A stretch of DNA of 64,000 nt from Dickeya oryzae (GTDB taxonomy: Bacteria; Pseudomonadota; Gammaproteobacteria; Enterobacterales; Enterobacteriaceae): assembly GCF_009372235.1 (NCBI RefSeq), contig NZ_ML762921.1, positions 495,585 to 559,584 of the forward strand, read 5' to 3'. How positions within the stretch are numbered: the stretch's first letter is position 1; every line of letters begins with the position of its first letter. Below the pieces are notes generated by a model that saw only the letters and a program-made list of their open reading frames with translations, was not told where the DNA came from and did no database searches. Positions 38,051 through 48,020 of the stretch are shown one piece after another. Position numbers and translations under genes: made by a program.

Positions 38051-38446
38051 ATGATCACCAAACGTAAAGCGTATGTCCGTGGCATGACGCCCACCTGGTG
38101 GCAGAAGCTCGGTTTCTACCGTTTCTATATGCTGCGCGAAGGTACTGCGGTGCCTGCGGTCTGGTTCAGCATCGTCCTGCTACATGGCGTGTTTTCGCTC
38201 AAAGCCGGTCCGGAAGGCTGGAGCCAGTTTATCGGCTTCCTGCAAAACCCGCTGGTGCTGCTACTCAACATTGTCGCCCTGCTGGCGGCGGTATTGCACA
38301 CCAAGACCTGGTTTGATCTGGCGCCGAAGGCCTCCATCATCATCGTGAAAGATGAAAAAATGGGGCCGGAGCCGGTCGTTAAAGGACTGTGGGCGGCCAC
38401 TGTGGTCATCACGCTGGCGGTGCTGGCCATCGCCTTGCTGTTCTGA
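38051..38446 (+). CDS. frdC: fumarate reductase membrane anchor subunit C
   Basis: 131 residues with three hydrophobic helices. [22 protein letters not shown] is the conserved cytoplasmic N-terminus. With FrdD it anchors FrdAB to the inner membrane and forms the quinone sites. GGGAGG lies just upstream of the ATG. Confidence 0.96.
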   Translation: MITKRKAYVRGMTPTWWQKLGFYRFYMLREGTAVPAVWFSIVLLHGVFSLKAGPEGWSQFIGFLQNPLVLLLNIVALLAAVLHTKTWFDLAPKASIIIVKDEKMGPEPVVKGLWAATVVITLAVLAIALLF

Positions 38447-38460
38447 ACAGGAGGAATCTC

Positions 38461-38817
38461 GTGAGTAATCAACAACCCAAACGTTCCGACGAACCACCGT
38501 TCTGGGGCCTGTTCGGCGCAGGCGGCATGTGGAGCGCAATGTTCGCGCCGGTTATCATCCTGCTTATCGGGATTTTGTTGCCGCTTGGCCTGTTCCCACA
38601 GGCGCTGACCTACGATCGTATCGCCGCATTCAGCCATAGCCTGATTGGCCGTGCATTTCTGCTGCTGATGATTGTACTGCCGCTGTGGTGCGGTCTGCAC
38701 CGTATCCATCACGCCATGCATGACCTGAAGATTCATGTTCCGGCCGGTAATTGGGTGTTCTACGGTCTGGCAGCCATCCTCTCCGTCGTCACCATCATTG
38801 GTGTCGCAACGCTGTAA
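38461..38817 (+). CDS. frdD: fumarate reductase membrane anchor subunit D
   Basis: 118 residues with three membrane helices. The start is taken as the GTG at 38461 ([22 protein letters not shown]), 14 bases after frdC with AGGAGG upstream. This gives the family length; the open frame extends 24 codons further up inside frd[18 protein letters not shown] is the conserved C-terminal loop. It is the last gene of the operon and is followed by a strong terminator. Confidence 0.95.
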   Translation: MSNQQPKRSDEPPFWGLFGAGGMWSAMFAPVIILLIGILLPLGLFPQALTYDRIAAFSHSLIGRAFLLLMIVLPLWCGLHRIHHAMHDLKIHVPAGNWVFYGLAAILSVVTIIGVATL

Positions 38818-38841
38818 CAGCGCCTCATGGTTATACGTCAC

Positions 38842-38866
38842 GGCCCGCATTACGCGGGCCTTTTTT
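38842..38866 (+). terminator. rho-independent terminator of frdABCD
   Basis: GGCCCGC and GCGGGCC pair around ATTAC and are followed by TTTTTT. Confidence 0.92.
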
Positions 38867-38930
38867 ATTGCATCTTTGCATTCCGCTTCCTACCTTTAAC
38901 CCCGAGATAAACCAACACAGGAAGCCGCAA

Positions 38931-39518
38931 ATGAAAAGTTGGCGCGTATTGCTGACCTCATTGATCACCTTATTCACGACAGCCTGCAGCACCACACCAC
39001 CGCAGGGTGTTCAGGTCGTGGATAATTTCGAACCTGCCCGTTATATGGGAACCTGGTATGAAATCGCCCGGTTGGACAACCGTTTCGAGCGTGGTCTGGA
39101 GCAGGTTACCGCGACCTACAGCCCACGAGACGATGGCGGTATCACCGTGATTAACCGTGGTTTCGACCCGGTGAAACGCGTCTGGCGCGAAAGTATCGGC
39201 AAGGGGTACTTCACCGGCTCGCCACAACGCGCTGCGCTGAAAGTGTCTTTCTTCGGGCCATTTTATGGCGGCTACAATGTGATAGCGCTGGACAGCGACT
39301 ACCGTTATGCACTGGTTTGCGGGCCAAACCGCGAGTATTTGTGGATTCTCTCCCGTACCCCTGAGATTTCGCCGCTTGTAAAGCAAGCACTGCTGGCGAG
39401 CGCGCAGCGTAATGGCTTTCAGACGGATAAATTAATTTGGGTAAACACAAAAAGCCGGTACGGGGAAATAAACAGCGGGAACCAACAGAAAGAGAAAATA
39501 AATAAAACATCGTTTTGA
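38931..39518 (+). CDS. blc: outer membrane lipocalin lipoprotein Blc
   Basis: 195 residues from the ATG at 38931. A signal peptide with lipobox FTTAC ends at the lipidated Cys (about residue 19). GTWYEIARLDNRFE is the lipocalin SCR1 motif, and FGPFYGGYNVIALDSDYRYALVCGP covers the later strands. It binds lysophospholipids or fatty acids at the outer membrane. In E. coli it lies after frdABCD-ampC; here ampC is absent. The C-terminus carries about 18 extra charged and polar residues (SGNQQKEKINKTSF) compared with E. coli Blc. Confidence 0.93.
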   Translation: MKSWRVLLTSLITLFTTACSTTPPQGVQVVDNFEPARYMGTWYEIARLDNRFERGLEQVTATYSPRDDGGITVINRGFDPVKRVWRESIGKGYFTGSPQRAALKVSFFGPFYGGYNVIALDSDYRYALVCGPNREYLWILSRTPEISPLVKQALLASAQRNGFQTDKLIWVNTKSRYGEINSGNQQKEKINKTSF

Positions 39519-39610
39519 TATTATAATTTCACATCATGATAACGCCTCTCATCGGCGTATTTTCAGCCGGTTGTTATACCGGCTGTTTTATCGAATAACG
39601 TGACGGTCGA

Positions 39611-39964
39611 TCAGCCCATAATTTTGTCGCGGAACATAAAGAATACCGCGCCTAACAGGCACAGTCCGGCCCAAATATAGTCGGTACGGAAGGGTTCTTT
39701 GAGAATCACTATCGAGAAAGGAATAAACACCGACAGACTGATCACTTCCTGCAAGATTTTCAGTTGCCCAGCGGAGGCGACCTGATAGCCAATACGGTTC
39801 GCAGGCACCTGCAACAAATATTCAAACAGTGCAATCCCCCAACTGACCAGCGCGGCCACCATCCAGGTGCGTCCACTGAAATAGCGAAGGTGCCCGTACC
39901 AGGCAAAAGTCATAAACACATTGCTGAGGGTCAGCATGAATACTGTGATAATAAGTGGGGACAT
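39611..39964 (-). CDS. small four-helix DMT-family membrane protein (DUF486)
   Basis: 117 residues, four hydrophobic helices, no signal peptide. The sequence (FMTFAWYGHLRYF, SWGIALFEYLLQVPANRIGY, GQLKILQEVISLSVFIPFS) fits the DUF486 group of the drug/metabolite transporter superfamily, for which no substrate is established. It occupies the place where E. coli has sugE, another small DMT protein, but it is a different family. Transcribed towards blc. Confidence 0.82.
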   Translation of the reverse strand: MSPLIITVFMLTLSNVFMTFAWYGHLRYFSGRTWMVAALVSWGIALFEYLLQVPANRIGYQVASAGQLKILQEVISLSVFIPFSIVILKEPFRTDYIWAGLCLLGAVFFMFRDKIMG

Positions 39965-40124
39965 AGCTCTGCTCTCTCCTTAACCAAGACGCGGCATTAT
40001 TACGTTAGCCGGGATAAAATACCATCAGGGAACATTCTGGTTGTGTGAAAGAGTTTTTCAGACGGGAATCAGAGGTGTGGTAACGCGTAAACCGCCCGAT
40101 GGACAGTTTACGCGCCAGGAAGGC

Positions 40125-40691
40125 TTACTTCACGCGGGAAACGTATTCGCCAGAACGAGTGTCAACCTTGATAACTTCGCCGATCTGTACGAACAACGGT
40201 ACTTTCACCACAGCACCGGTAGACAGCGTTGCCGGTTTGCCACCTGTACCTGCGGTATCCCCTTTCAGGCCCGGATCGGTATCGGTGATTTCAGCTTCGA
40301 TAAAGTTCGGCGGCTGAACGGCGATCGGACGACCATCCCACAGGGTAACGATACATTCAGCGTTGTCCTGCAACCACTTGGCAGAATCACCCACGGTTTT
40401 CGCTTCAACCTGATGCTGTTCAAAGGTTTCAGGGTGCATGAAATGGAAGAACTCCCCGTCGTTATACAGGTAGTTCATGTTGGTATCCATTACGTCAGCG
40501 CCTTCTGCCGAGTCAGTAGACTTGAAGGTTTTCTCAACGCGGGAGCCCGTCAACAGACGACGCATTTTGACACGAGCAAAAGCCTGGCCTTTACCCGGCT
40601 TCACAAACTCACTGGATTCGATAGCATACGGCTCGCCCTCGAACATGATTTTAAGACCGGAACGGAAATCGTTGCTAAAATAAGTCGCCAT
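40125..40691 (-). CDS. efp: translation elongation factor P
   Basis: 188 residues, full length. It relieves ribosome stalling at polyproline. The modification site is the Lys in the loop VKPGKGQAF (Lys34 in E. coli numbering), target of EpmA and EpmB. Domain III ends GEYVSRVK. It is divergent from epmB, 39 bases away, so the substrate protein and one of its modifying enzymes share a promoter region. Confidence 0.97.
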   Translation of the reverse strand: MATYFSNDFRSGLKIMFEGEPYAIESSEFVKPGKGQAFARVKMRRLLTGSRVEKTFKSTDSAEGADVMDTNMNYLYNDGEFFHFMHPETFEQHQVEAKTVGDSAKWLQDNAECIVTLWDGRPIAVQPPNFIEAEITDTDPGLKGDTAGTGGKPATLSTGAVVKVPLFVQIGEVIKVDTRSGEYVSRVK

Positions 40692-40730
40692 AATGGCCCT
40701 CTACATTGATACTGGTACTTAGCCAAAAAA

Positions 40731-41768
40731 ATGGCACACATTGTAACCCTAAATATACCCTCCCGAGAAGATTGGTTGCAGCAACTCGCCGACGTTATTA
40801 CCGATCCCGATGAATTGCTGAGACTTCTGGCTCTGGATAAGCATCCGCAACTGGCCGCCGGACGCGAAGCTCGCACGCTATTTCCGTTGCGGGTACCCCG
40901 CGCCTTTGCCGCTCGCATGCGACCCGGCGACGACCACGACCCACTGTTGCTACAGGTACTGACCGCCCAGGACGAGTTTATTGTCGCACCGGGCTTTAGC
41001 CAGGACCCACTGGACGAACAGCAGAGTGTCGTTCCGGGGTTACTGCATAAATACCACAACCGTGCCCTGCTACTGGTGAAAGGTGGATGCGCGGTCAACT
41101 GTCGATACTGTTTCCGCCGCCATTTCCCTTATCAGGATAATCAGGGCAACAAAGCTAACTGGCGTCAGGCGCTGGATTATATCCGCCAACACCCGCAGTT
41201 GGACGAAATCATCTTCTCCGGCGGCGACCCGTTGATGGCCAAGGATCACGAGCTGGACTGGCTGCTAACCGAACTGGAACAGATTCCGCATCTCAAGCGC
41301 TTACGCATCCATACCCGCCTGCCGGTGGTGATCCCCGCACGAATCACGGCGGAGCTTTGCCAGCGGTTGGCGCAATCCCCGCTGCAGGTGGTGCTGGTCA
41401 CCCACATCAACCACGCCAATGAGATCGACGCAGAACTCACCGACAGCATGGCGCGTCTGCGTCGTGCCGGGGTGACATTGCTCAACCAAAGTGTCTTGCT
41501 ACGTGGCATTAACGATCGTGTTGACACGCTGGTGGCACTCAGCAATGCCTTATTTGACGCCGGTATTCTGCCCTACTACCTGCATGTGCTGGATAAGGTT
41601 CAAGGTGCCGCGCACTTTCTGGTACCGGATGATGAAGCTCGTGCGTTGGTTCGGGGGCTGATGACGCAGGTTTCGGGCTATTTGGTGCCGAACCTGACGC
41701 GGGAAATCGGCGGTGAGGCCAGCAAAACACTGCTGGATATTGGTATGCGCCAGGAAAATCAGAGCTGA
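40731..41768 (+). CDS. epmB: EF-P--(R)-beta-lysine pathway lysine 2,3-aminomutase
   Basis: 345 residues. A radical SAM enzyme converting (S)-alpha-lysine to (R)-beta-lysine for EF-P modification. The [4Fe-4S] motif is CAVNCRYCF. VKGGC, FSGGDPLMAKDHEL and VLDKVQGAAHF are conserved blocks. The ATG at 40731 gives MAHIVTLNIPSREDW, matching the E. coli start. Confidence 0.96.
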   Translation: MAHIVTLNIPSREDWLQQLADVITDPDELLRLLALDKHPQLAAGREARTLFPLRVPRAFAARMRPGDDHDPLLLQVLTAQDEFIVAPGFSQDPLDEQQSVVPGLLHKYHNRALLLVKGGCAVNCRYCFRRHFPYQDNQGNKANWRQALDYIRQHPQLDEIIFSGGDPLMAKDHELDWLLTELEQIPHLKRLRIHTRLPVVIPARITAELCQRLAQSPLQVVLVTHINHANEIDAELTDSMARLRRAGVTLLNQSVLLRGINDRVDTLVALSNALFDAGILPYYLHVLDKVQGAAHFLVPDDEARALVRGLMTQVSGYLVPNLTREIGGEASKTLLDIGMRQENQS

Positions 41769-41775
41769 AACGCTG

Positions 41776-41810
41776 TCAGCGCCACAGGTATTTGCCCATG
41801 GCGCTGACGG
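41776..41810. terminator. hairpin between convergent epmB and yjeI
   Basis: GTCAGCGCCA and TGGCGCTGAC form a perfect 10-base-pair stem with a 14-base loop, placed between two converging genes. The T-run is poor. Confidence 0.6.
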
Positions 41811-41819
41811 TCTTGAATA

Positions 41820-42164
41820 TCAAGGGCACTTATAAACCTGGCCTTGCATTTTACTGTCCAGCGGCGCGAAGCTGGACAGGAACGTCTGACTCGGCGTGCT
41901 CACGCCATAAATCACGTTACCGCCCATGGCCGCCGCCTTATTGCGCAGATCGTTCGCCGCACCACGCATGGAGCTGCCTTCATTACCACTGCCCGACAAC
42001 CAGTTAGACTGTGTGCCAGTAACGCTACCCAATAACTGGCATTGCGCTGCAGGTTTGGTGTCAGTAAAACGCACCGCCTGACCGGCAGCACTGAGATCGT
42101 TATTCGTACTGCACCCTGCCAACAGCGTGATGGCAGCCAATCCCATCAGTATTCGAGTCCGCAT
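41820..42164 (-). CDS. yjeI: DUF4156 lipoprotein YjeI
   Basis: 114 residues from the ATG at 42164, which opens a lipoprotein signal peptide (MRTRILMGLAAITLLAGCS) with lipobox LAGC. The upstream in-frame ATG would bury this signal. The conserved block is SSMRGAANDLRNKAAAMGGNVIYG. Function unknown. In E. coli the gene sits between groL and epmB; here groESL is missing and pgi follows. Confidence 0.92.
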   Translation of the reverse strand: MRTRILMGLAAITLLAGCSTNNDLSAAGQAVRFTDTKPAAQCQLLGSVTGTQSNWLSGSGNEGSSMRGAANDLRNKAAAMGGNVIYGVSTPSQTFLSSFAPLDSKMQGQVYKCP

Positions 42165-42334
42165 GCTTCTCTCCGTGATGATCGATACACTGGCCGAAGC
42201 CGGGCTAACCCGACCCGACAACCGAAAACTTATGCCGAAACAATCCCATGTTACCACTATCAGCATGGCAGTCATTGTTCATGGAGCAACTATTTCTGTC
42301 ACCATGACGGCGATCACGTCCCCTACAAACTCAC

Positions 42335-42360
42335 AGGCCCCGAAATCGGGGCCTGTTTTA
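42335..42360. terminator. GC-rich hairpin between yjeI and pgi
   Basis: CAGGCCCCGA and TCGGGGCCTG are a near-perfect stem followed by TTTT on the plus strand. On the minus strand it lies 64 bases past the pgi stop and probably ends that transcript, although the T-run on that side is short. Confidence 0.65.
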
Positions 42361-42423
42361 TGACTTATCGTCATGACGTGACAGCGATCGCGCAGCGCTC
42401 AAGACGCCGCAGCGCCGCGGTCA

Positions 42424-44073
42424 TTACGCACGCCACTGTTTGAAGCGATTGATAAGCCCATTGGTGGAGCTGTCATGACTGCTGACCACCGCGTCATCCT
42501 GCAGTTCGGGCAGGATACGGTTAGCCAGCTGTTTGCCCAACTCAACACCCCACTGATCGAAGGTGAAGATGTTCAGGATAGCGCCCTGCGTGAAGATCTT
42601 GTGCTCGTAAAGCGCGATCAACGCCCCCAGGCTGTACGGCGTGATTTCCCGCAACAGGATGGAGTTGGTCGGGCGGTTGCCTTCAAACACCTTGAACGGT
42701 GCCACGTGTGCCACATCAGCAGCGGATTTGCCCGCAGCGGCGAACTCATCTTCCACCACCTCGCGGGATTTACCGAACGCCAGCGCCTCAGTCTGCGCGA
42801 AGAAGTTCGACAGCAACTTGCTGTGGTGGTCGCTCAACGGGTTGTGGGTCGTCGCCGGCGCAATGAAATCACACGGCACCAACTTGGTCCCCTGATGAAT
42901 CAACTGGTAGAACGCATGCTGACCATTGGTACCCGGCTCACCCCAAATGATAGGGCCAGTCTGGTAATCTACAGCATTGCCGTTGCGGTCAACGTACTTA
43001 CCGTTGGATTCCATGTTGCCCTGTTGGAAGTAAGCCGCGAAACGATGCATGTACTGATCGTATGGCAGAATCGCTTCAGTTTCCGCGCCAAAAAAGTTGT
43101 TGTACCAGATGCCGATCAACGCCAACAGTACCGGCAGGTTTTTCTCAGCCGGGGTGGTGGCGAAATGCTGGTCCATGGCATGTGCACCACTCAGCAATTG
43201 CTCGAAGTTATCGAAGCCGACGGAAAGCACAATCGACAGACCAATAGCAGACCACAGCGAGTAGCGACCACCGACCCAGTCCCAGAACTCAAACATGTTG
43301 TCGGTATCAATGCCGAATTCGCCAACCGCTTTCGCGTTGGTAGACAGCGCGGCAAAGTGCTTAGCGACATGTTTTTCATCACCAGCAGCCTTGAGGAACC
43401 AGTCACGCGCGCTGTGGGCGTTGGTCATGGTTTCCTGGGTGGTAAAGGTCTTGGAGGCCACCAGGAACAGGGTGGTTTCCGGGTTGACGCGTTTGAGCAC
43501 TTCAGCAATGTGGGTGCCGTCAACGTTGGAAACAAAATGCATGGTCAGGTGATTTTTGTAGGGGCGCAGCGCCTCTGTCACCATGAACGGCCCCAGGTCG
43601 GACCCACCGATGCCGATGTTCACCACATCGGTAATCGCCTTACCGGTATACCCTTTCCATTCCCCGCCAATGACGCGCTCGCTGAACTGCTTCATCTTTT
43701 GCAGCACGGCGTTCACTTCCGGCATCACATCCTTACCATCAACCACGATCGGCGTATTGCTGCGGTTGCGCAACGCGACATGCAACACGGCGCGATCTTC
43801 CGTACGGTTGATCTTCTCGCCGGAGAACATGGATTTAATGGCCGTGGACAGTTCGGTTTCACGCGCCAGCGCCTGCAGTTTTTCCAGCGTTTCAGCGGTG
43901 ATGCGGTTTTTGGAATAATCCACCAGCATCAAATCGCCGAATGTGGCGGAAAAATGCGAGAAACGATCAGGATCCTGGGCAAAAAGATCGCTAATCTGAA
44001 CCTCTTTCATCGCGGCAAAATGCTGCTGCAATGCCTGCCAGGCGGCAGTCTGCGTCGGGTTGATATTTTTCAT
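42424..44073 (-). CDS. pgi: glucose-6-phosphate isomerase
   Basis: 549 residues from the ATG at 44073 ([19 protein letters not shown]), the E. coli length; the longer open frame to 44310 reads into the lysC leader on the other strand. It interconverts glucose-6-P and fructose-6-P in glycolysis. Signatures seen are [24 protein letters not shown] and the C-terminal [10 protein letters not shown] motif. It is divergent from lysC. Confidence 0.97.
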   Translation of the reverse strand: MKNINPTQTAAWQALQQHFAAMKEVQISDLFAQDPDRFSHFSATFGDLMLVDYSKNRITAETLEKLQALARETELSTAIKSMFSGEKINRTEDRAVLHVALRNRSNTPIVVDGKDVMPEVNAVLQKMKQFSERVIGGEWKGYTGKAITDVVNIGIGGSDLGPFMVTEALRPYKNHLTMHFVSNVDGTHIAEVLKRVNPETTLFLVASKTFTTQETMTNAHSARDWFLKAAGDEKHVAKHFAALSTNAKAVGEFGIDTDNMFEFWDWVGGRYSLWSAIGLSIVLSVGFDNFEQLLSGAHAMDQHFATTPAEKNLPVLLALIGIWYNNFFGAETEAILPYDQYMHRFAAYFQQGNMESNGKYVDRNGNAVDYQTGPIIWGEPGTNGQHAFYQLIHQGTKLVPCDFIAPATTHNPLSDHHSKLLSNFFAQTEALAFGKSREVVEDEFAAAGKSAADVAHVAPFKVFEGNRPTNSILLREITPYSLGALIALYEHKIFTQGAILNIFTFDQWGVELGKQLANRILPELQDDAVVSSHDSSTNGLINRFKQWRA

Positions 44074-44284
44074 CACACTACTCTTCGGTTTGAGAACAAG
44101 TCGGTTTAATAATAAATCGGTCGACAGGCGGGAAACCCCACCCGCATTTACCCCGATTGTATCCCTTAACGCTGTGCTGGGAAGCCCTTTTCTTGCGAAA
44201 TGCCCCGCCCCCATCCAATGTTGATTGACAGCCGACGCGTTACCCGCTATTTGTAAAAGACTACTTGCGCACGTGTTGCGCAAG

Positions 44285-44474
44285 CCAGAAGAGGAGCGCC
44301 GCCCAGGCAAGGTATCGGAGGAACCGTATCCGATGACGATACCAGAGGGGGAGCAGCGCCGAGACGGACGTAACCTACGGTGTTTACGCTGTCGACTGCA
44401 GGGGCTGAATCCCCTGGGTTGTCACCCGCATCGCTTCGCAACGCGAAACGATCAGCAAGGTGGAGCGCTTCTGG
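44285..44474 (+). promoter_or_regulatory. lysine riboswitch (L box) of lysC
   Basis: The leader closely follows the E. coli lysC leader. P1 is formed by CCAGAAG (44285-44291) and CTTCTGG (44468-44474). Inside are the conserved GGGGCTGAATCCCCTGGG hairpin, GTTGTCACC and the GGTGGAGCGCTTCTGG end. A Shine-Dalgarno-bearing stretch (CACGAGG) precedes lysC about 100 bases later. Lysine binding should switch off lysC expression. Confidence 0.93.
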
Positions 44475-44595
44475 GTGTGCCGTAGCCAGTTCCTACGCCT
44501 GCCCCCTGCTTACCGCTCTTCCCTTGTGCCAAGGCTTAACGATGGAATGCTGTTGTCGATAACGACGATGACGCCCCTGACACGAGGTTTTTTGA

Positions 44596-45960
44596 ATGTC
44601 TGTTAATACGAATGACTCACTGATTATTGCCAAATTCGGCGGCACCAGCGTCGCAGATTTCGACGCCATGAACCGCAGCGCCGACATCGTGCTGTCTGAC
44701 GCTCAGGTACGCGTGGTGGTACTGTCTGCCTCTGCCGGCGTCACCAACCTGCTGGTGGCGCTGGCTGAAGGTTTGCCGCCGGATGAACGGGCGGCACAAC
44801 TGGAAAAACTACGCCAGATTCAATACGCCATTATCAACCGTCTCAACCAGCCTGCCGTTATCCGCGAAGAAATTGAACGTATGCTGGAAAACGTAGCCCG
44901 CCTGTCGGAAGCGGCGTCGCTGGCTACGTCCAATGCCCTGACCGACGAGCTGGTCAGCCACGGCGAACTGATGTCCACCCTGTTGTTTGTGGAAATCCTG
45001 CGTGAGCGTAATGTCGCCGCAGAATGGTTTGACGTGCGTAAAATCATGCGCACCAATGACCGCTTCGGCCGCGCCGAACCAGACTGCGACACGCTCGGTG
45101 AGTTAACCCGTAGCCAGTTGGCACCGCGTCTGGCACAAGGTCTGATCATTACCCAGGGCTTTATCGGCAGCGAAGCCAAAGGCCGCACCACCACACTGGG
45201 CCGCGGCGGCAGCGATTACACCGCCGCCTTGCTGGGTGAAGCGTTAAACGTTAGCCGCATCGATATCTGGACTGACGTACCCGGTATCTATACTACCGAC
45301 CCGCGCGTGGTGCCATCAGCCCACCGCATCGACCAGATTACCTTTGAAGAAGCCGCCGAAATGGCGACTTTCGGTGCCAAAGTGCTGCACCCGGCGACGC
45401 TGTTGCCCGCCGTACGCAGCGATATTCCGGTATTTGTTGGCTCCAGCAAAGACCCGGCGGCGGGCGGCACGCTGGTGTGCAACAACACCGAAAACCCACC
45501 GTTGTTCCGTGCGCTGGCATTGCGCCGTAAACAGACGCTACTGACCCTGCACAGCCTCAACATGCTGCACGCACGCGGCTTTCTGGCGGAAGTGTTCAGC
45601 ATTCTGGCTCGCCACAACATCTCGGTGGATTTGATCACCACGTCTGAGGTCAATGTCGCGCTGACGCTGGACACAACCGGCTCAACCTCCACCGGCGACA
45701 GCCTGCTGTCCAGTGCGCTTTTGACTGAACTCTCCTCGCTGTGTCGGGTGGAAGTGGAAGAGAACATGTCACTGGTAGCGCTGATCGGTAACAAACTGTC
45801 GCAAGCCTGCGGTGTCGGCAAAGAAGTGTTCGGTGTACTGGAGCCGTTCAACATTCGCCTTATCTGTTATGGCGCCAGCAGCCATAACCTGTGCTTCCTG
45901 GTGCCCTCCAGCGATGCCGAGCAGGTGGTACAGACACTGCACCACAACCTGTTCGAATAA
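44596..45960 (+). CDS. lysC: lysine-sensitive aspartokinase III
   Basis: 454 residues. It phosphorylates aspartate, the first step of the lysine/threonine/methionine branch. The N-terminal KFGGTSVADFDAMNRSADIV is the kinase signature. GRGGSDYTAALLGEAL lies in the active site. Two C-terminal ACT domains (HSLNMLHARGFLAEVF and VALIGNKLSQACGVGKEVF) bind lysine. The start MSVNTNDSLIIAKFGG has about five extra residues compared with E. coli. Controlled by the lysine riboswitch upstream. Confidence 0.97.
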   Translation: MSVNTNDSLIIAKFGGTSVADFDAMNRSADIVLSDAQVRVVVLSASAGVTNLLVALAEGLPPDERAAQLEKLRQIQYAIINRLNQPAVIREEIERMLENVARLSEAASLATSNALTDELVSHGELMSTLLFVEILRERNVAAEWFDVRKIMRTNDRFGRAEPDCDTLGELTRSQLAPRLAQGLIITQGFIGSEAKGRTTTLGRGGSDYTAALLGEALNVSRIDIWTDVPGIYTTDPRVVPSAHRIDQITFEEAAEMATFGAKVLHPATLLPAVRSDIPVFVGSSKDPAAGGTLVCNNTENPPLFRALALRRKQTLLTLHSLNMLHARGFLAEVFSILARHNISVDLITTSEVNVALTLDTTGSTSTGDSLLSSALLTELSSLCRVEVEENMSLVALIGNKLSQACGVGKEVFGVLEPFNIRLICYGASSHNLCFLVPSSDAEQVVQTLHHNLFE

Positions 45961-45985
45961 GCCTTCCGTACTGCCGCAACAATCA

Positions 45986-46056
45986 CCACCTCCCGAGGAG
46001 GTGGTTAAAGCTGACAACAAAAAAACCGAAATCCATAGGGTTTCGGTTTTTTTTAC
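45986..46056. terminator. two hairpins, the second a strong bidirectional terminator
   Basis: The first hairpin is ACCACCTCC / GAGGTGGTT. The second, AAAACCGAAA / TTTCGGTTTT, is flanked by A-rich and T-rich runs, so it works on both strands. It separates lysC from the convergent transporter gene. Confidence 0.85.
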
Positions 46057-46080
46057 CTTCACTAAACGGCTATCACCGGG

Positions 46081-47727
46081 TTACGCCGACGCAGAGGACT
46101 CTTCCCGCTCGTCATCCTCGTCTTCCGTCATCATCAACACGTTATAGGCCACCGCGCAGAACAGTGAATTCAGCCGGTTCATATCGCCCAGTAACCCAAG
46201 ATGCAGCGAACTGGTTTCCAGACTTTGCACATTTTGCTGATGCAGCCTGTCAACATGCGCATGGGAATAACGCCGGTTCAGAATACGGAAACGGTGTTTG
46301 GCGCGGCGCAGGCGTCTGGCGCTGGTCACATCCGACGACAGGAATACCGACATCCCCAGACGCAGGTTGTTCATCAGTTGCTCATACAACGTGTTCAGCT
46401 CGTCCTGACCTGCCGTTGAGAACCCGCGCAACCCGTCAGGCGTGTGGGCGTCTAAATCGCAAACCACCCGTTCGATGATATCGCCAGCCTGTTCCAGACT
46501 GAGCGCCATTTCGATCACTTCTGCCCAGCGTTGGGAATCACGCTTATGCAGGCCAGCTTTTTCAATCTGCGCCAGATAGAGCTTGATGGCGTTATAGAGC
46601 ACATCCACATCATCATCCAGCTTACGGATCTCGCGCACCGGCGGGCGATTGCCCTGCAGTGCGTCCTGAAACATCTTCAACATCTGTTCAATCACATCGC
46701 CAATGCGCAGCGTTTCCCGCGCGGCGTTAGCCAGCGCCAGCGTCGGGGTATCCAGCGCGCTGGTATCGAGATGACGGGGGCGCAGTCGTGGGTCGAGATC
46801 GGGCTCAATCCGCACCAGATTACTGCACAACTCCGCCATACGTCCGGCAAACGGCAACAGCAGCAGGCAGCGCACCAGGTTGTACAACAGATGGAAGTAA
46901 ATCACCCGCTCCGCATCCGGTAATGGCAACGCCTCCATCAGGCCAGCCAGATAGCCGATAGCGGGCAACGCTGGTAGGCAACCGATCAGTTTGAAGAACA
47001 TACTGCCCAGCGCAACCTGCCGTGCCAACGCACCCTGCGTACTGGCATTCGCCAGCGCGACAATGCCGCTGCCCAGATTGGCACCGATGACCAGACACAA
47101 CGCCGCATCAAGGGAAATCACATGGCTGGCGGTCAATGTCGCCGTCAGCAATACCGCCGCCAGACTGGAATAACTGACTACAGCGAACACCGCACCGACC
47201 AGCGCATCCAGCATCACATCCCCGGTCAGGGACGAAAACAGCACCTGAACACCCGTGGTTTGGGTAATCGGCGTCGCCGACTGCACAATCAACTCCAGCG
47301 CCAGCAGAATCAACCCCAGCCCGATAGCAACACGCCCCAGTTGACCGGCCCGGGTCTGTTTCCGGCCGAGAAAGAACACCACGCCAAGGAATATCAACAA
47401 GGGTGACAGCCAGGAGAGATCAAACGTCAGCACACGAACCATCAAGGCGGTACCGACATCGGCCCCCAGGATGATGACCAGCGCCGGAGCCAGCGCGATC
47501 AACCCCTGCGAAACAAAAGAAATGGTCAGCAGCGCGGTCGCATTACTGCTCTGTACCAGTGCCGTCACGCCTATCCCGGCGAGAAACGCCAGTGGCTTAC
47601 GGCTCACACTATCGCTGATAGTGCGACGCAAACGTGCGCCGTACACCCGCATAATTCCGGTACGAACAATATGCGTTCCCCACACCAACAGCGCGATGGC
47701 AGACAACAAGTTCAACAACGTCAGCAC
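46081..47727 (-). CDS. yjbB: Na/phosphate cotransporter family protein YjbB
   Basis: 548 residues. The N-terminal half has about nine helices with two Na/Pi-cotransporter repeats; VQSSNATALLTISFVSQGL and the second repeat around LVIGANLGSGIVALANAS hold the QSS-type and GAN motifs. The C-terminal cytoplasmic part is a PhoU-like helical domain (RIGDVIEQMLKMFQDAL and following). In E. coli YjbB exports phosphate. The acidic tail (DEDDEREESSASA) is notable. It is convergent with lysC. Confidence 0.9.
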   Translation of the reverse strand: MLTLLNLLSAIALLVWGTHIVRTGIMRVYGARLRRTISDSVSRKPLAFLAGIGVTALVQSSNATALLTISFVSQGLIALAPALVIILGADVGTALMVRVLTFDLSWLSPLLIFLGVVFFLGRKQTRAGQLGRVAIGLGLILLALELIVQSATPITQTTGVQVLFSSLTGDVMLDALVGAVFAVVSYSSLAAVLLTATLTASHVISLDAALCLVIGANLGSGIVALANASTQGALARQVALGSMFFKLIGCLPALPAIGYLAGLMEALPLPDAERVIYFHLLYNLVRCLLLLPFAGRMAELCSNLVRIEPDLDPRLRPRHLDTSALDTPTLALANAARETLRIGDVIEQMLKMFQDALQGNRPPVREIRKLDDDVDVLYNAIKLYLAQIEKAGLHKRDSQRWAEVIEMALSLEQAGDIIERVVCDLDAHTPDGLRGFSTAGQDELNTLYEQLMNNLRLGMSVFLSSDVTSARRLRRAKHRFRILNRRYSHAHVDRLHQQNVQSLETSSLHLGLLGDMNRLNSLFCAVAYNVLMMTEDEDDEREESSASA

Positions 47728-48020
47728 AGAGCCCGGCCTCCTTCAGTTAAAACCGTGGTGATAAACACAGGTATCCCTCCCTAAACCAGGCGCCTCCTGC
47801 CCGTATCCGTTCTTGAGGCTGCCATCTTACTGATATCTTATCTATTCTTACGTGAGCCAACGGGGGTAAATACACGTAATTTTTTAAAAACACGGTCTAA
47901 ATCAAAAACAAGGTGTTTTTCCCCCACGCCGCCTATTTCTGGCGTTATGCTTTTTTCATCAGCCGTTGCAATCAATACCGGCGACGGTAACGTTTCAGCC
48001 TTGAGCAAAGGAAATTATGG
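47728..48020. promoter_or_regulatory. divergent promoter region, yjbB / DASS transporter
   Basis: About 290 bases with an AT-rich core (47875-47935). It must serve both flanking genes. No operator could be named. Confidence 0.4.

Noticed and set aside
42475..44109. 544-codon plus-strand frame opposite pgi
   Set aside because: Antisense shadow of a highly conserved gene; the codon pattern belongs to pgi.
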